This document shows, piece after piece, positions 1 to 11,783 of a stretch of 64,000 bases of DNA. The position numbers were made by a program, and so were the translations under genes. The first letter of the stretch is position 1; every line of letters begins with the position of its first letter. The stretch comes from Manduca sexta (Eukaryota > Arthropoda > Insecta > Lepidoptera > Sphingidae): NCBI RefSeq assembly GCF_014839805.1, contig NC_051138.1, positions 11,468,983 through 11,532,982 on the forward strand. Direction: 5' to 3'. The notes under the pieces were generated by a model. That model had not been told where the DNA came from and did no database searches. It saw only the letters and a list, made by a program, of their open reading frames with translations.

Positions 1-2419
1 TGAATCCTTAGAGCAATGCAAAACATGATAAAATACTCTGATCTAAAGTATTTAGTTTAATTGAAAGTTTTTAATACTTCGCTCTTTCAGGCGGCCGCCG
101 CGCTTCGGCACTGTAACCGGTCTAGCTCCTAAACGACTTCTCAGCCCATTATGACACATCGCAGGGATTATCTATGCAATAGTAGCTATTTTTATAAAAA
201 AAAAATAAAAATATATAAATATGCCAACTTTGTGAAATTCAAGTTTGAAACTTTAAAATATAATTTTTTCAAAGAAAAAAAATATTTTTTCAATTTCCAA
301 AAATACGATAAAAAAATACGATTAAATTAAGTATTTATTTCATTGATTTATTTATTTTATTGTAACATTTAAAAACTTGATAATTGGAATCGAAGTGGCG
401 TATACCAGCCGGCCAGTCAAAACTTTAAAGTCCTTAACTCGCTAACCAGACTTTATACTTTAAAAATATTTTGTATCTGGATCGAGGACATATACAGGTA
501 TAACATAATCAAATATTACGAAAATCTGAGACATCGAATTTTTTTTCGTGCCCGCTTCACGTGGAATGCCCCTATAGTTAAATTACATAGGAGCCGTCTT
601 CAAAATTGATGTATAAACCTGTATAGTTCCTAAGACTTTGCAAAAAAGTATGTTCCAGTTCCTTCGCATAATTTTAGCCTGAAAGGTTAATCACCCAGTG
701 TTTCTATATGGGAGAAAATGTTCGCAGCTAATAAGACTTTCCTTAAACACCCTCAGACTTGCACCATACCTTTTCGTATAAGCGCACTCGAGCGATTCTT
801 CTCCTAATGAGAAGAAATTATAACCATTGTTCTGTATTTTGGAGACAAACACAAATGTTGTACTCGGTAAGTGTCGCTTAACCTTTGCAACGTAAAACCG
901 AAACAAATTAAAACCTCACATGCTATGTTTAAAGTTGAAAATCCAGCGCCAAATTGCAGCAACATTTTGAACTTACATTAATTTTCACTAAGACGGTCGG
1001 TACGTAGGTAAACGTCTTCGGGGATATGAGGATGTAAGGGGTGGGGTAAGGATGGGGGGTTTACATCCGGCTACATACATCCGGCGTTCGCATCACCGGA
1101 GTCGGACAATGAACGTGTCTCCTCGCCGGAAGGACGGTCGGGTGACGTGTCGCGCGACGTTAAATTAAATAAGGGAAGCTGGCAAACGTGTCGGAGATAA
1201 ACTGCACATTTAATGCATAAAACCTAACGGCTTTTGATGTCACAGTATTTTACCTAAAGTTTGCATTTTTTGTCTTACAGAAAAACGACTTTTTAGTGTA
1301 TAACGTGAGTAAAAATGGTAAAAATTTATATTTATACCTTTTTATAGTACTCAAGTATTGCTCACGGCGACAGCGCGAAAACCTCTAGCGTGTACTTTGT
1401 CTAATTTCACACTGAAATCTTGATCATTGTATCTGGCAAATTATATCCTACTTCTTTCACCAGTTTTTGCGTTTACCTTTAACAAACATCAAACATCTTC
1501 ACATTTATAAGATTAGTAAGATTATGTATTTTACTAACGTTAATATATTAATTCTAATACCTATACATACGAAGATACATCGCTCGTAAAGTATTATTAT
1601 AGGTGACTTGGCGAACCATCAATAACAAGATTATTATAGGTAACACAATCGGTTGGTCTCAGCGGCCTGCGCTGTGTAACTCAGATAATCTGCCCAATGT
1701 CTAGAGACGTGTTACCTAAAGCTTGATTAATAATAAGATAGCTGTTACATGTGCCTTTAATTCATGTAGGTCCCACTGCAGTCCATTAACAGGCCTCAAG
1801 TTAATTACAAAGATTTAACAGGGTGGCGCTGATATAGCTTTAATTATTAATTATTATTTTTATGATTACTGGTTTCAAAGCCTGTCGATCTGTAATATTA
1901 ATGCCGTGATGTCAGCATCACAGGTATATCGAAATAGTTTCTAGCTAATTGTAACGATACGAAAATACAAATTGGGTCAATATTTGTTTGCGTGGGTTTC
2001 AAGTAGCTCGATGAAATTCTATTATTAAATTGAATTATTTTAGGAAATTCATTTGAATAATCAATTCCATTGAATATACGCCTTTATTGTCTTTTAGTTC
2101 GAATAGGAAACGACGCCCAATACTTATGTTTTATTGTGTTTTATAAACTACCTGCTTTATAAAACAATTTCTCCGTCTCAAGTGGGAAATAAAGTACATC
2201 TCTACTACTTCCAGTTTCCTATTTTATTGTGCTGTTATCATACAACAAGAAGGTTTAGAATAATATATAGCGGCTATGTGTCTACGATAACGGCTAGAAG
2301 AAATCTAGTTCTAACTCTTCTTACAAGCGCTGCTAACGCTATGAATAAATGCTTGCTTCATCCTAACTATTAATTTAGAATGAGACATATTTCTATGTCA
2401 TTTCTATTATTGTAGCAAA
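1..2419. other. AT-rich spacer, no gene recognised
   Basis: No ORF of credible length or known motif is visible on either strand. Two short stretches depart from the AT-rich background: about 85-130, and about 1010-1170, where CpG and short G-runs are dense. A CACGTG palindrome lies at 558-563. If the exon at 14.33 kb is real, this is intron or the body of that gene. Confidence 0.5.
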
Positions 2420-2545
2420 CAGTGACGTAGCTAGGTAACCCAGGCCCCCGGTGCGAAATACAAGGGTCTCCCAACCTAGTTTGGCCCCGGTCGGGAGCAA
2501 ATAAACTAGGTCCCCGCTCAAACTATTTGGTAGGTGAGATGCGTT
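2420..2545. repeat. GC-rich segment resembling a DNA-transposon end
   Basis: The stretch opens with CAGTGACGTAGCTAGG and continues into a C/G-rich segment unlike the surrounding sequence. This looks like the end of an interspersed element, but no matching inverted end or target duplication was found in the window, so the class is open. Confidence 0.25.
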
Positions 2546-2607
2546 GTTATTTTCACAGGTTGACATAAAATTTTTACCCGGTATCACATAAGCTTGCCTT
2601 CTACGTA

Positions 2608-2692
2608 TCATGAGACGGAATACACACAGCCGAAAACGGTTACATTAGTTGCGGCTCTGCCTTTCCCTTCAGAGATAAAAAGGCAAGAGTTC
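2608..2692 (+). repeat. SINE-2 3' fragment
   Basis: This matches the 3' part of the SINE-2 family seen more fully at 36073 and 32506. It has the 'gacggaa-acacac' stretch, then 'ctctgcctttcccttcaga', then 'gataaaaaggc'. The tRNA-like head is absent, so it is a 5'-truncated copy. Confidence 0.5.
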
Positions 2693-4984
2693 GTGTCCAC
2701 TTAAGAATAATCCAAACAAAAGTCTTGTATCCAGAAAATACGTTAACGACATTACGAAGTAATCTAATTTAAAGACAATAAAGAACAAATTTAGTAAAGT
2801 AAAAACAAAACTTTCGCCATAAATAACAATGGTGTGCGTGGGATTAATAAAATCCAGCTTTATGGTACCATGTATTTTATGATTTTATTAATTACTCCCT
2901 GAACTGGAACCAAGTTAAAATAATGCTAAGTTCGGCATTGTAACATATTCATGTTATTACAGATGCTATTATTCTCATCGGAGCGTTAACAACGAGCTTA
3001 TCAACGAAATATTAGTGATTATTTGCCTATTTGCGTAGTTTAGATAATAACCTATTTCCAGCTTCTGTGAATACCTATATGAATTTAAATCGTTTGAAGT
3101 TAGTCAGTCAACAAAATTTATTAGACATGGTTGTAAACAGTACCGTCAATGTTTGTTTTTTAATTCAATGATCACTTCAATTGCATTGGTACCTCGTGCG
3201 CAATAACACTTGCTACCTGGTCCAAATCAAGACATTATAGTAAATTTAAAGTAAGAAAAGATATTTTCATTTTATTCACAACCATCGTCATGTCCCATGG
3301 AATATTTTTAAACCATTTCCAACAACTTGACCCGAATACCATCCAATTTGTTTGAAAGCAAAGCCGTGTAGTCAATCGTAGTTGATTCGAATAATTCATT
3401 ATTCACCACTATCAAACAGTAAACTTTTTTTGAACATAATTGAAGTATACTTATTTTAGTTTAACGAAAAATAAAACAACGTAGACTGAACCGGATTGAA
3501 AGGAGTGACGACACAAGGCGACGGGAGAATTTCTTATTCTTAGCAAGTTTCAAAAATCGAATCGTTTTTTTTTTTTTTATCTTAGAACGGAAAAGAGGTT
3601 ACAGTAAACTTAATCTTTATTTATGTAACTATAGGTTTGTGCAGAACCCTCCATGCCCTCCATGAGTCCGACTCGCACTTTACCGTTTTTTCTTTTGAGG
3701 TAAGGTGTTATTGATTTGTGTGTCATCTTGTTTTTACCTTGTTATATCATAGCAAGCAATTTGACATCCAAATGTAGTATTATTCTTAAAGAATCAGAGA
3801 AGTCAGTAAATAAGGACCACCTAAATTGTAAACAAAGTCTTAGTATTTTTTATTCTTTATTATGAATTCATGGAGAGTTTTTATATTGAAATCCTTATTA
3901 TGATAATATTTACATTATGCTCAGCAAAACAAAAAATAATATTTTGTATTCCAAGTGCGAAATTATTTACATTCTTTCACACCGTGTGTTTATTACATAG
4001 ATAATCTTGTTATATTCGACATTTACAGATAAAAATTATTTATTAAGGGCTGTCGACATAGATTACAATAAAATATTAACAATAATGTTTTTGGGGAATT
4101 TGCGAAAATCTAATAATTTTCATTAACATTTTCAACTCTAGCAACAATCGTTTCGAGGCAGCCACTACAACTTCCACGTTTGCTAGTAACGTGACGTATA
4201 GGCAGACTACTTCATACGTCAGATCACGTCAGATTCTGCGTCAGATCTTGAGTTGGTCCACTACAAACAAACATAAAAATATTATCTTTTCTCTTTATAA
4301 TATTAGATTCGACAGCCTAATTATATATCTTACTACCATTACACATAAACTGTACACCGAAGCGCTCTGAAATGTACCCTAAGATAAACGCCTGTGGTCG
4401 CCGTGATTTCGTCCTATAACCGTTCATTATAATCTTACCGCATAATGGACCTTCGGTAGCCCTATTACATACGTACGAGTGGTCACATGTTATCTTGATG
4501 TTTGGACAATTCAATACGCTCATATTGTTCGGAGATAAATAGATATCTAACCTATTACTTATTTAAGCCGAAGTTAAATGCGCCTAAGAGGGCCACCACG
4601 GAGTTTTAGTTGGTAGGTCGTACGTAGGGCGCATATAGTGTTAGGGACTCGGGACGGCGGTCGCGCGAAGGCCAACATGCAATCCGGACGGCTAAACGCC
4701 GGGCCTTAAGGCACTTTTAGATGATAAAATTTCCAAATAGCAAATTGCAATTAAATATGATAAACTTTTAATAGTTTCTAGGCAAGGGCTTTCCCTATTT
4801 ATGTCACCAAACAACAGAGTATACTGTATCAGATGTTACTAGATTGAAACTAAATTAATGGAATTTCATACAGTACTTGGCAAATTTAAAATTCAGAGAT
4901 CAGGTTTAACAGTTTAATGAAAATTTGCTTTTCTTATTATACATTAAAACTGACCATATCGTTTATGCTATTAATATTATTTGT
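2693..4984. other. AT-rich spacer
   Basis: Nothing gene-like is visible. A short GC-rich island at about 4575-4715 has many CpGs and may be an old repeat fragment. A T-run lies at about 3568-3580. Confidence 0.5.
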
Positions 4985-5445
4985 GAGGATGTATGTATGT
5001 ATGTTTGTTCCTCTTTCAAGACAAAACTCCTGAACGGATTTGGATAAAACTTTACAGTAATATTGGTTATACATCAGAATAACACATGGGCTACAATTTA
5101 CTACTTATTGAGTAAGTCGGAAAAGAATGCTACCTAACCGTTGGAGTTAGACAAACATGATATACCTTAGGATTGTTTCTCTTAAAATTCAAAAGAAAAG
5201 TCTGCTACAGCATATATCAACCTTTTATGTGGAAGCCATTGCGACCAACGTGAGCCATTTCTGTCTGCCTATATGTTATCGATTTTCTCAAAATCTACTG
5301 AACGGATTTTTATGAAGTTTCCTATGGAAATAATTGATCCTGGAAAGGTTATAGGTACTTTCTAAATTCTATCCTAGAAAAATATACAGCGGGCCTTTAT
5401 CCCGGAAAACTCCTTCACGCGAGTGAAGCCGCGAGCAAACGCAAA
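4985..5445 (+). mobile_element. Degraded Helitron-like fragment
   Basis: The segment carries phrases shared with better Helitron copies here (41976 and the 9.07 kb pair), such as 'ctcaaaatctactgaacgga'. It ends with a decayed GC-rich hairpin like their 3' ends ('cgcgagtgaagccgcgag'). No CTAG terminus or clear TC start survives. Confidence 0.4.
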
Positions 5446-6824
5446 GTCAAATAAATGAAAAAAAATAGCGTTTAAAGTTGGATATAATAAACTAAAGCTT
5501 CCTGCAAACAAAACCTGACGTCAACTGACTACAGTAAAAAAACTAAAAAGAGATAACCTCCACATTAAGTAGGGCATAGTAAACGCAACAAAGGCAATAG
5601 AGACAGCTGATAAGCGTAAAACAGACATTAAAAAGTTTAAAAGAAATATTAGCGTGCGGCCGACCCGATCGTAGGAGTAAACGGTAGTGTAATATATTTT
5701 TTTCCGTTCAAAGCGTCCGATTGGGGTCGACCGATATGCTTCGCGGTCCGGTGGATACGCTGCATCTGACACGAAACTATTATATTGCCTATGTTTTGTC
5801 GGTTCGCGTACCACAAGCCGGACAACGACAGCAATCCAGCTCGATTATGGTTTCGAATTTTTAATATTATACATGATGTTTTTTATAAATTTTAATAAGC
5901 AGTAGCGATATTCAAGAGAATTGTAAAAGTTCCTTGACAGATTAAATAAAAGATTAAATTGTTAAACAAAATTACTTTTATGGTTTATTATCATAATACT
6001 TATTGAAACAATTTTAATTTAATATTACAGCTAAATATATTATTAATCTTATAAAAGATACACACTCACTTATTTACGACTGATTTTTAAACAATCTTAT
6101 ATTTTCCAAAAATAATCAGATTATATTCGCTTAATCAAATGTCACATTTAAGCCTTCATATAAATTCAAGTTAAGAGTTGACCTGCTCTTAGTAATTTAC
6201 TTTCGGCTTAGCTCTTAAAGCGCCAATTAGAGTTAATTAAAAGGAGATTGTCGTATTCGCGCGGGGACTTGTCTTGTTATGTACCCGAGATCTCAGATGT
6301 TTGCTTAATAGAACATTTCTGAATACAATTTCTGGGCGCGTTCACAAATGTGCTGATTTTATTAAAAGATTTTAGAGAACGTGTTGTGTACGAATTATCA
6401 TTTTCTGCGAAATATATATGTTATATTGAACAGGAGTATTCATTAATATTATGTTAGATGTGTGTCCGTTACCTGAATAATATGTTGTTATATAAACATA
6501 CATTGGCATAATCTCTATTAAGATATTTTACATCGTCGGACACAATAAACCTAATTCTATTTATAACATCAATAAATTACTTCATTAATTGTATATTTAT
6601 GTAAATGTAAAAAAAAATAAGATTGCAGTGAGCCAATTACACTAGATAGTCTTAACTGTCATCGCCTCTCTGTAATCTGTGAAGTGTTGAGACCGTAGAT
6701 TATTAAATTCATAGAGCAGTGGTGCAGATGGAAATTTAATATTAATAATAAATGCATATAGTGGCACTTGTTGAAAAAGTAAAGCAAATACATGATGTTT
6801 TATAGTAGCGCTAGGTTTTTATAA
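5446..6824. other. Spacer with a CpG-rich patch
   Basis: At about 5650-5835 there is a CpG-rich patch in otherwise AT-rich DNA. ORFs cross it on the minus strand but show no recognisable domain. It may be an unclassified repeat. The remainder is AT-rich without features. Confidence 0.4.
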
Positions 6825-6925
6825 TATCATGGGACCGCAGTACACACGGAGAATAGGGGGTATACTATTTGCGCCTCTGTCTATCCCTGCAGAAATAAAA
6901 GTGTGTGTGTGTGTGTGCGTGGGTA
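6825..6925 (+). repeat. SINE-2 3' fragment with (TG)n tail
   Basis: 'catgggaccg..acacac' followed by 'gcgcctctgtctatccctgc' is the 3' portion of SINE-2. It runs directly into a (TG)n tract at about 6900-6917. Microsatellite growth from the retroposon tail is a likely origin. Confidence 0.45.
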
Positions 6926-7434
6926 TGCATGTGTGTACGTATGTCGAGGTTTCTCTTTTTTATTCTTTTTTTTGTTTTTGCGGAGAAAGTGCTTTATGAC
7001 TACCACCCAGCCTAACAAGCCAACTAACAAATAAAGAATAAAAACATAAAATTAAAAAATGAACATGACATGATTAATGAAAAATAAATGTAATTTCAAG
7101 TGTCAATTATATCCTATCGGCCTATCGGTTATATTAAAAAAAAAAGTTTAGTAAGCATACGACGGTGTTTCAATACAATATAATACTATGATGGGTATCT
7201 TTATATTATGTTCGCAACATTTACGTGAATAAAATATGTAACTAACCCTTCTATTTTCCTGTTCATAAAAGAATTCTGCGCGTGCACGCGTTTTCATTAT
7301 TTCAATTTGTATTCATAACAGAATATAGAACAACGTTTTACCCATTTCCCTTGAAACATTTAATATATTGTGATTAACTGTACCGCTTAGTTTATTAATA
7401 TTAACAATATTTTATCACAATTATATTAAGCTAA

Positions 7435-8010
7435 TTAATATAAGCGGCGATAGCCTAGTACAGCGGCGATAGCCTAGTTGGGTGTGGAACGGACTGCCGA
7501 GACGAATGTCCGCAGGTTCAAATCCCAAGGGCACACACCTCTGACTTTTCTAAAAAAATGTGTGTGTATTCTTTGTGAATTTATCGTTCGCTTTAACGGT
7601 GAAGGAAAACATCGTGAGGAAACCTGCACATCCGAGAAGTTCTCTATAGGAATTTCGAAGGTGTGTGAAGTCTACCAATCCGCACTAGGCCAGCGTGGTG
7701 GACTAAGGCCTAATCCCTCTCAGTAGTAGAGGAGGCCCGTGCTCAGCAGTGGGCAAGTATATAATACAGGGCTGATATTATTATTATTCTTTGTGAATTT
7801 ATCGTTCGCTTTAACGGTGAAGGAAAACATCGTGAGGAAACCTGCACATCTGAGAAGTTCTCTATAGGAATTTCGAAGGTGTGTGAAGTCTACCAATCCG
7901 CACAAGGCCAGCGTGGTGGACTGAGGTCTAATCCCTCTCAGTAGTAGAGGAGGCCCGTGCTCAGCAGTGGGCAAGTATATAATACAGGGCTGATATTATT
8001 ATTATTATTG
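7435..8010 (+). mobile_element. SINE-1 (tRNA-derived) with partial tandem duplication
   Basis: This is a tRNA-derived SINE. The head starting at 7463 has an A-box-like TAGCCTAGTTGG and a B-box-like GGTTCAAATCC, followed by a conserved body and an (ATT)n tail. A 16-bp piece of the head is duplicated just upstream at 7444. After the first tail the body from 'ttctttgtgaattt' onward is repeated (7786-8009) with its own (ATT)n tail. The whole composite lies between direct repeats TATTAAGCTAA at 7424-7434 and 8011-8021, which read as the target-site duplication. Several substitutions separate the two 3' halves, so the duplication is not brand new. Short ORFs across it are fortuitous. Confidence 0.9.
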
Positions 8011-8021
8011 TATTAAGCTAA

Positions 8022-8153
8022 AGACAGACTTGATAAAGGTCGTAGGAACACGTTAGATGCAGGCTGCTCTCGACGGGTCCGTCTGGAAATCTTTGGGGGT
8101 GGCCTATGTTCAGCAGTGGACTTTATATGGCTGATGACGATGATGATGAAAGT
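8022..8153 (+). pseudogene. RTE LINE C-terminus and 3' end (fragment)
   Basis: Read in the frame beginning 'aca gac ttg ata aag gtc', this encodes TDLIKVVGTR, a stop, MQAALDGSVWKSLGVAYVQQ, then WTLYG, then a (GAT)n-type tail. It aligns residue by residue with the end of the RTE ORF at 52076-52921 (DLAKVAGSHWMQAASNRSTW...). It is therefore a severely 5'-truncated RTE insertion, with an in-frame stop. It abuts the SINE-1 target duplication, so the SINE landed in or next to it. Confidence 0.8.
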
Positions 8154-8306
8154 CAGTCTTTTGAAATTAAACATTTTATTTGCTTCAATAAATTCCTTAA
8201 CACTATTTCGATCCAGTCAAATTGTTACTCTACCAATAGTTCAGAAAGGGGCTTCTATCAGAGCAGCACGGGCAAGAAACTTTAGTATCGCGCTTTTGAA
8301 AATCAG
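8154..8306 (-). repeat. LINE 3' UTR fragment
   Basis: On the minus strand the text 'ttcttgcccgt-ctgctctg' then 'ggtagagtaac' and a T/A-rich end matches a repeat also present at 36690-36810. From memory it resembles the 3' UTR of an abundant lepidopteran LINE. No coding sequence is left. Confidence 0.45.
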
Positions 8307-9069
8307 CGTAAAGGTATAAAGTAGGTATAATACATCTCTTTTGTTTAGACTAGTTCATTTTTTACTAGTAAAATAATAAAGTAACAATTTTTAAATGAGT
8401 GCACAACCCTCTCAGGTATCATAAAATAATTTGATGATTTTTTTTTACAATTTTTATCCAGACACAAGATAGTTAGTATATACTATATTTGATGGTATAA
8501 TGCACTAGAAATATATATAATATATGTATATTCAATATAATATCAACTAAGAAGAGGTATTGCGTCGCTTTAACAATTTTTGAGGTATTAATAAATATAA
8601 TGTACACATACAGGCTTTTATCTCCACGCCATGAGTGGAACACATGCGCCACGCCATCTTATGATGTGGTAGCGAGGCTATCGCGATTCCGCCCGTCTGT
8701 GTCATACCGCACATTCAATATCTTATTCCGCATGCCAGTAAGACGCGGAATAAGAAATTTAAGAAGGTGGTAGACCTACACCAATCTCACTGACCAAAGA
8801 GTTCAGTTACAAAACTATTATTTCAAATAAATTTTCTATAAGATATTAGCACCCTAGCCCACGCGGACCATCTATTTTTCTCTCCCGGTTCGGCTCTATC
8901 ATTTATTAAATCTTGGATCTCCGCGGTCATCTAACTGTCGCCGTGTAGAGTTAGTGTGAAAATATTCGTGTAAAATAAACACTAACTTATTCTTAAATTA
9001 AAGTTAGTATGATATGTGTTTCTTATCGCTACAACAGATTACACAATTGGAAACCTTATATATTATCTA
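8307..9069. other. Spacer containing a small hairpin
   Basis: No gene is visible. A moderately GC-rich patch covers about 8620-8770. Inside it TCTTATTCCGC (8721-8731) is followed after 13 nt by its exact complement GCGGAATAAGA (8745-8755). Confidence 0.5.
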
Positions 9070-10216
9070 TCTATACTTATAATAAATCTGTAGAGAGGTC
9101 AATTCTGTACATGAAATATATTTCCAAAATAATAACTATCAGGGGGTGATTAGGGATCGATACTGATGCCAAAAATTCAATTGGTAAAATTTTTGTCTGT
9201 CTGTCTGTCCGTCTGTTTGTCTGTCTGTCTGTCTGTCTGTATAACCGTTATAGAAACAAAAACTACTCGACGGATTTTAACGAAACTTGGTACAATTATT
9301 TGTCATACTCCTGTGTAGGTTATAGTATACTTTTCATCACGCTACAATTAATAGGAGCAAAGCAGTGAAGGGAAATGTTGGGAAAACGGGAGAAGTTACT
9401 CCATTTTTAAGCTTCCGTCGCGCGTGCAACCTTAATGGTTAAAGCTACACAGAAATCATGTATGACGGAAATGTTCTCCTTAAAATTATGTAAAAAATAT
9501 CCCACGACAGCATATGTCTATCTTTTATGGTTGACTCACAATAACACGTGTAACTCCCGATAGCTTAGCAGTTCGAAGCTTTCTCATTATATTTGTCTAC
9601 TCTTACGTTTATAACACTCTGTCATCCCTAATTAAAAAAGTTAACATTATTAAATATTCCATAAAAATAATCATAGAAATCGGTATAGAAACACCAAAGT
9701 TATACATGAGATACGCTAATAATAAGCCATCATACGTGAATACTGAATCATGCTATAAGGATTATTTTTGTACTAGCTTCCGCCCGCAGCTTCGCCCGCG
9801 TGGATTTCGGACTTCAAAAATGGAGGAGGTGCTCAATTTGTCGGGATGTTTTTTTAATGTATGGTGGTATGCAGGTGGTCCGATTGTCCGGTCAGGGTTT
9901 GATGATGGGATCCTGGTGAAATCGAAGGAAGCATATAGCATGATTCAGTATTCACGCGTGATGGCTTATCATTAGCGTATTTCATGTATAACTTTGGTGT
10001 TTCTATAACGATTTCTATGATTCTTTTTTATGAAATATTTTATAATGTTAACTTTTTTAATTAGGGATGACTGAGAGCAGCCCCGGATCTTGAATTTTTT
10101 GAAGGCGGGGCAAAATCTGGATAATGCCGCCCCTAACCACCTATATTTTTACTTTTGTCATCATCATCATCATTGCGCGCTCCGCGGGAAATAATTTATG
10201 TGTGTTATATACTGGT

Positions 10217-11235
10217 CTAGCTTTTGCCCGCGGCTCCGCCCGCGTTATGAAGTTTTTCAGGCTAAAGTTTTCCGTTATAAAAGTCACGCTATATATTTTC
10301 CCGAAAGCCTGTGTTCTTCCCAGGGTCTCAAACCGTCTCCATACCAAATTTTATCCTAATACGTTGGGTAGTTTTTGAGTTTAACACGTTCGGGCAGACA
10401 AATTCAGCGGGGGACTTTGTTTTATAATAAATTTTTGTATAACTTTTTAAGAGGAACAATCCCGTCATACATCATTGTTGCATAACTTTAACCGTTTACG
10501 CAGCGCACGCAACAGAAGCTCTCAAAAATAATATATTTTCCCCGTTTTTGCAACATGTTGAAACTGTTACTGCTCTGCTCCTATTGGTCATAGCGTGATG
10601 ATATATAGCCTATAGCACTCCAGGAACAAAGGACTATCCAACACAAAAAAAAAAATCAGTTCGAACCGGCAGTTCCTGAGATTAGCCATTACTGCTCCGC
10701 TCCTATTGGGTATAGCGTGATGATATATAACCAATAGCACTTCACGAATAAAGGGCTATCCAGCACAAAAATATTTTTTCAGTTCGAACCGGTAGTTCCT
10801 GAAATTATCCATTACTGCTCCGCTCCTATTGGGTATAGCGTGATGATATATAACCTATAGCACGCCACGAACAAAGGGCTATCCAACACAAAAATATTTT
10901 TTTAGTTCGAACCGGTAGTTCCTGAAATTATCCTTTACTGCTCCGCTCCTATTGGGTATAGCGTGATGACATATAACCTATAGCACGCCACGAACAAAGG
11001 GCTATCCAACACAAAAATATTTTTTCAGTTCGAACCGGTAGTTCCTGAAATTATCCTTTACTGCTCCGCTCCTATTGGGTATAGCGTGATGACATATAAC
11101 CTGTAGCACTCCACGAACAAAGGGCTATCCAACACAAAAATAATTTTTAGTTTGAACCAGTAGTTCCTGAGATTAGAGCGTTCAAACAAACAAACAAACA
11201 AACTCTTCAGCTTTATATAATAGTATAGAGTATAG
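10217..11235 (-). mobile_element. Helitron C (chimeric, innermost layer)
   Basis: On the minus strand it begins TCTATACT...CTATTATATAAAGCTG at 11229-11235 and ends with hairpin CGCGGgcggagCCGCG and CTAG at 10217. It belongs to the same family as the exact copy at 57400-57900. Differences are the tandem expansion at 10567-11176 and a T rather than A before CTAG, presumably a later mutation. An internal 'ttataaaacaaagtcc' on the minus strand matches the 5' end of another Helitron family (41976), suggesting a fusion of two elements. Confidence 0.8.
10567..11176 (-). repeat. Tandem array of about five 122-123 bp units
   Basis: Units begin with 'ttactgctc' at 10567, 10689, 10812, 10935 and 11058. 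Each contains 'gctcctattggg-atagcgtg', 'gggctatcc' and 'ccggtagttcctga' with few differences. The related Helitron at 57400 has this segment once. The array is an in-element expansion rather than a genomic satellite. Confidence 0.92.
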
Positions 11236-11750
11236 ATGTCGCAGTAGTCAAAGTTGCGTTAATGATGAGATGTGTATTCTTCTGCCAAGTTTGAATTTCC
11301 CGCCCTCTAAATTCGCCGCGCGGGGCACGGGCCCTGGCTTGCCCCCCCCCCTAGATCCGGGGCTGACTGAGAGTGTTATAAACGTAAGAGTAGACAAATA
11401 TAATGAGAAAGCTTCGAACTGCTATGCAATCGGGAGCTACACGTGTTATTGTGAGTCAACCATAAAAGATAGACATATGCTGTCGTGGGATATTTTTTAT
11501 ATAATTTTAAGGCGAACATTTCCGTCATACATGATTTTTGTGTAGCTTTAACCATTAAGGTTGCACACGCGACGGAAGCTTGAGAAATGGAGTAACTTCT
11601 CCCGTTTTCCCAACATTTCCCTTCACTGCTTTGCTCCTATTAATTGTAGCGTGATGAAAAGTATACTATAACCAGCACAGGAGTATGACAAATAATTGTA
11701 CCAAGTTTCGTTAAAATCCGTCGAGTAGTTTTTGTTTCTATAACGGTTAT

Positions 11751-11783
<33 letters not shown>

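Larger units (their letters stand above)
10078..11365. mobile_element. hAT-like element with 8-bp TSD, inside Helitron B
   Basis: Perfect 13-bp terminal inverted repeats, CAGCCCCGGATCT at 10078-10090 and AGATCCGGGGCTG at 11353-11365, are flanked by ACTGAGAG at 10070-10077 and 11366-11373. An 8-bp duplication with CAG-type termini fits the hAT superfamily. Removing the element restores a continuous Helitron B that matches the other arm. There is no transposase; apart from terminal stretches of 140 and 130 bp, the interior is occupied by Helitron C. Confidence 0.85.

Noticed and set aside
7444..7530. Possible functional tRNA gene in the A-box/B-box regions of SINE copies
   Set aside because: The A and B boxes are present, but no cloverleaf with paired acceptor stem can be formed. 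The boxes belong to tRNA-derived SINE heads. No true tRNA gene was found.
7478..7726. 82-residue ORF starting MGVERTAETNVRRFK, repeated at 12825-13016, 17161 and 59253
   Set aside because: It is the translation of SINE-1 head and body and recurs because the SINE recurs. SINEs are non-coding.
9706..9975. 89-residue ORF within the Helitron A/B junction
   Set aside because: It spans the boundary of two separate Helitron insertions, so it cannot be an ancestral gene.
10567..11176. CRISPR-like array
   Set aside because: Repeat units are contiguous at 122-123 bp with no unique spacers, inside a Helitron in a eukaryotic genome.
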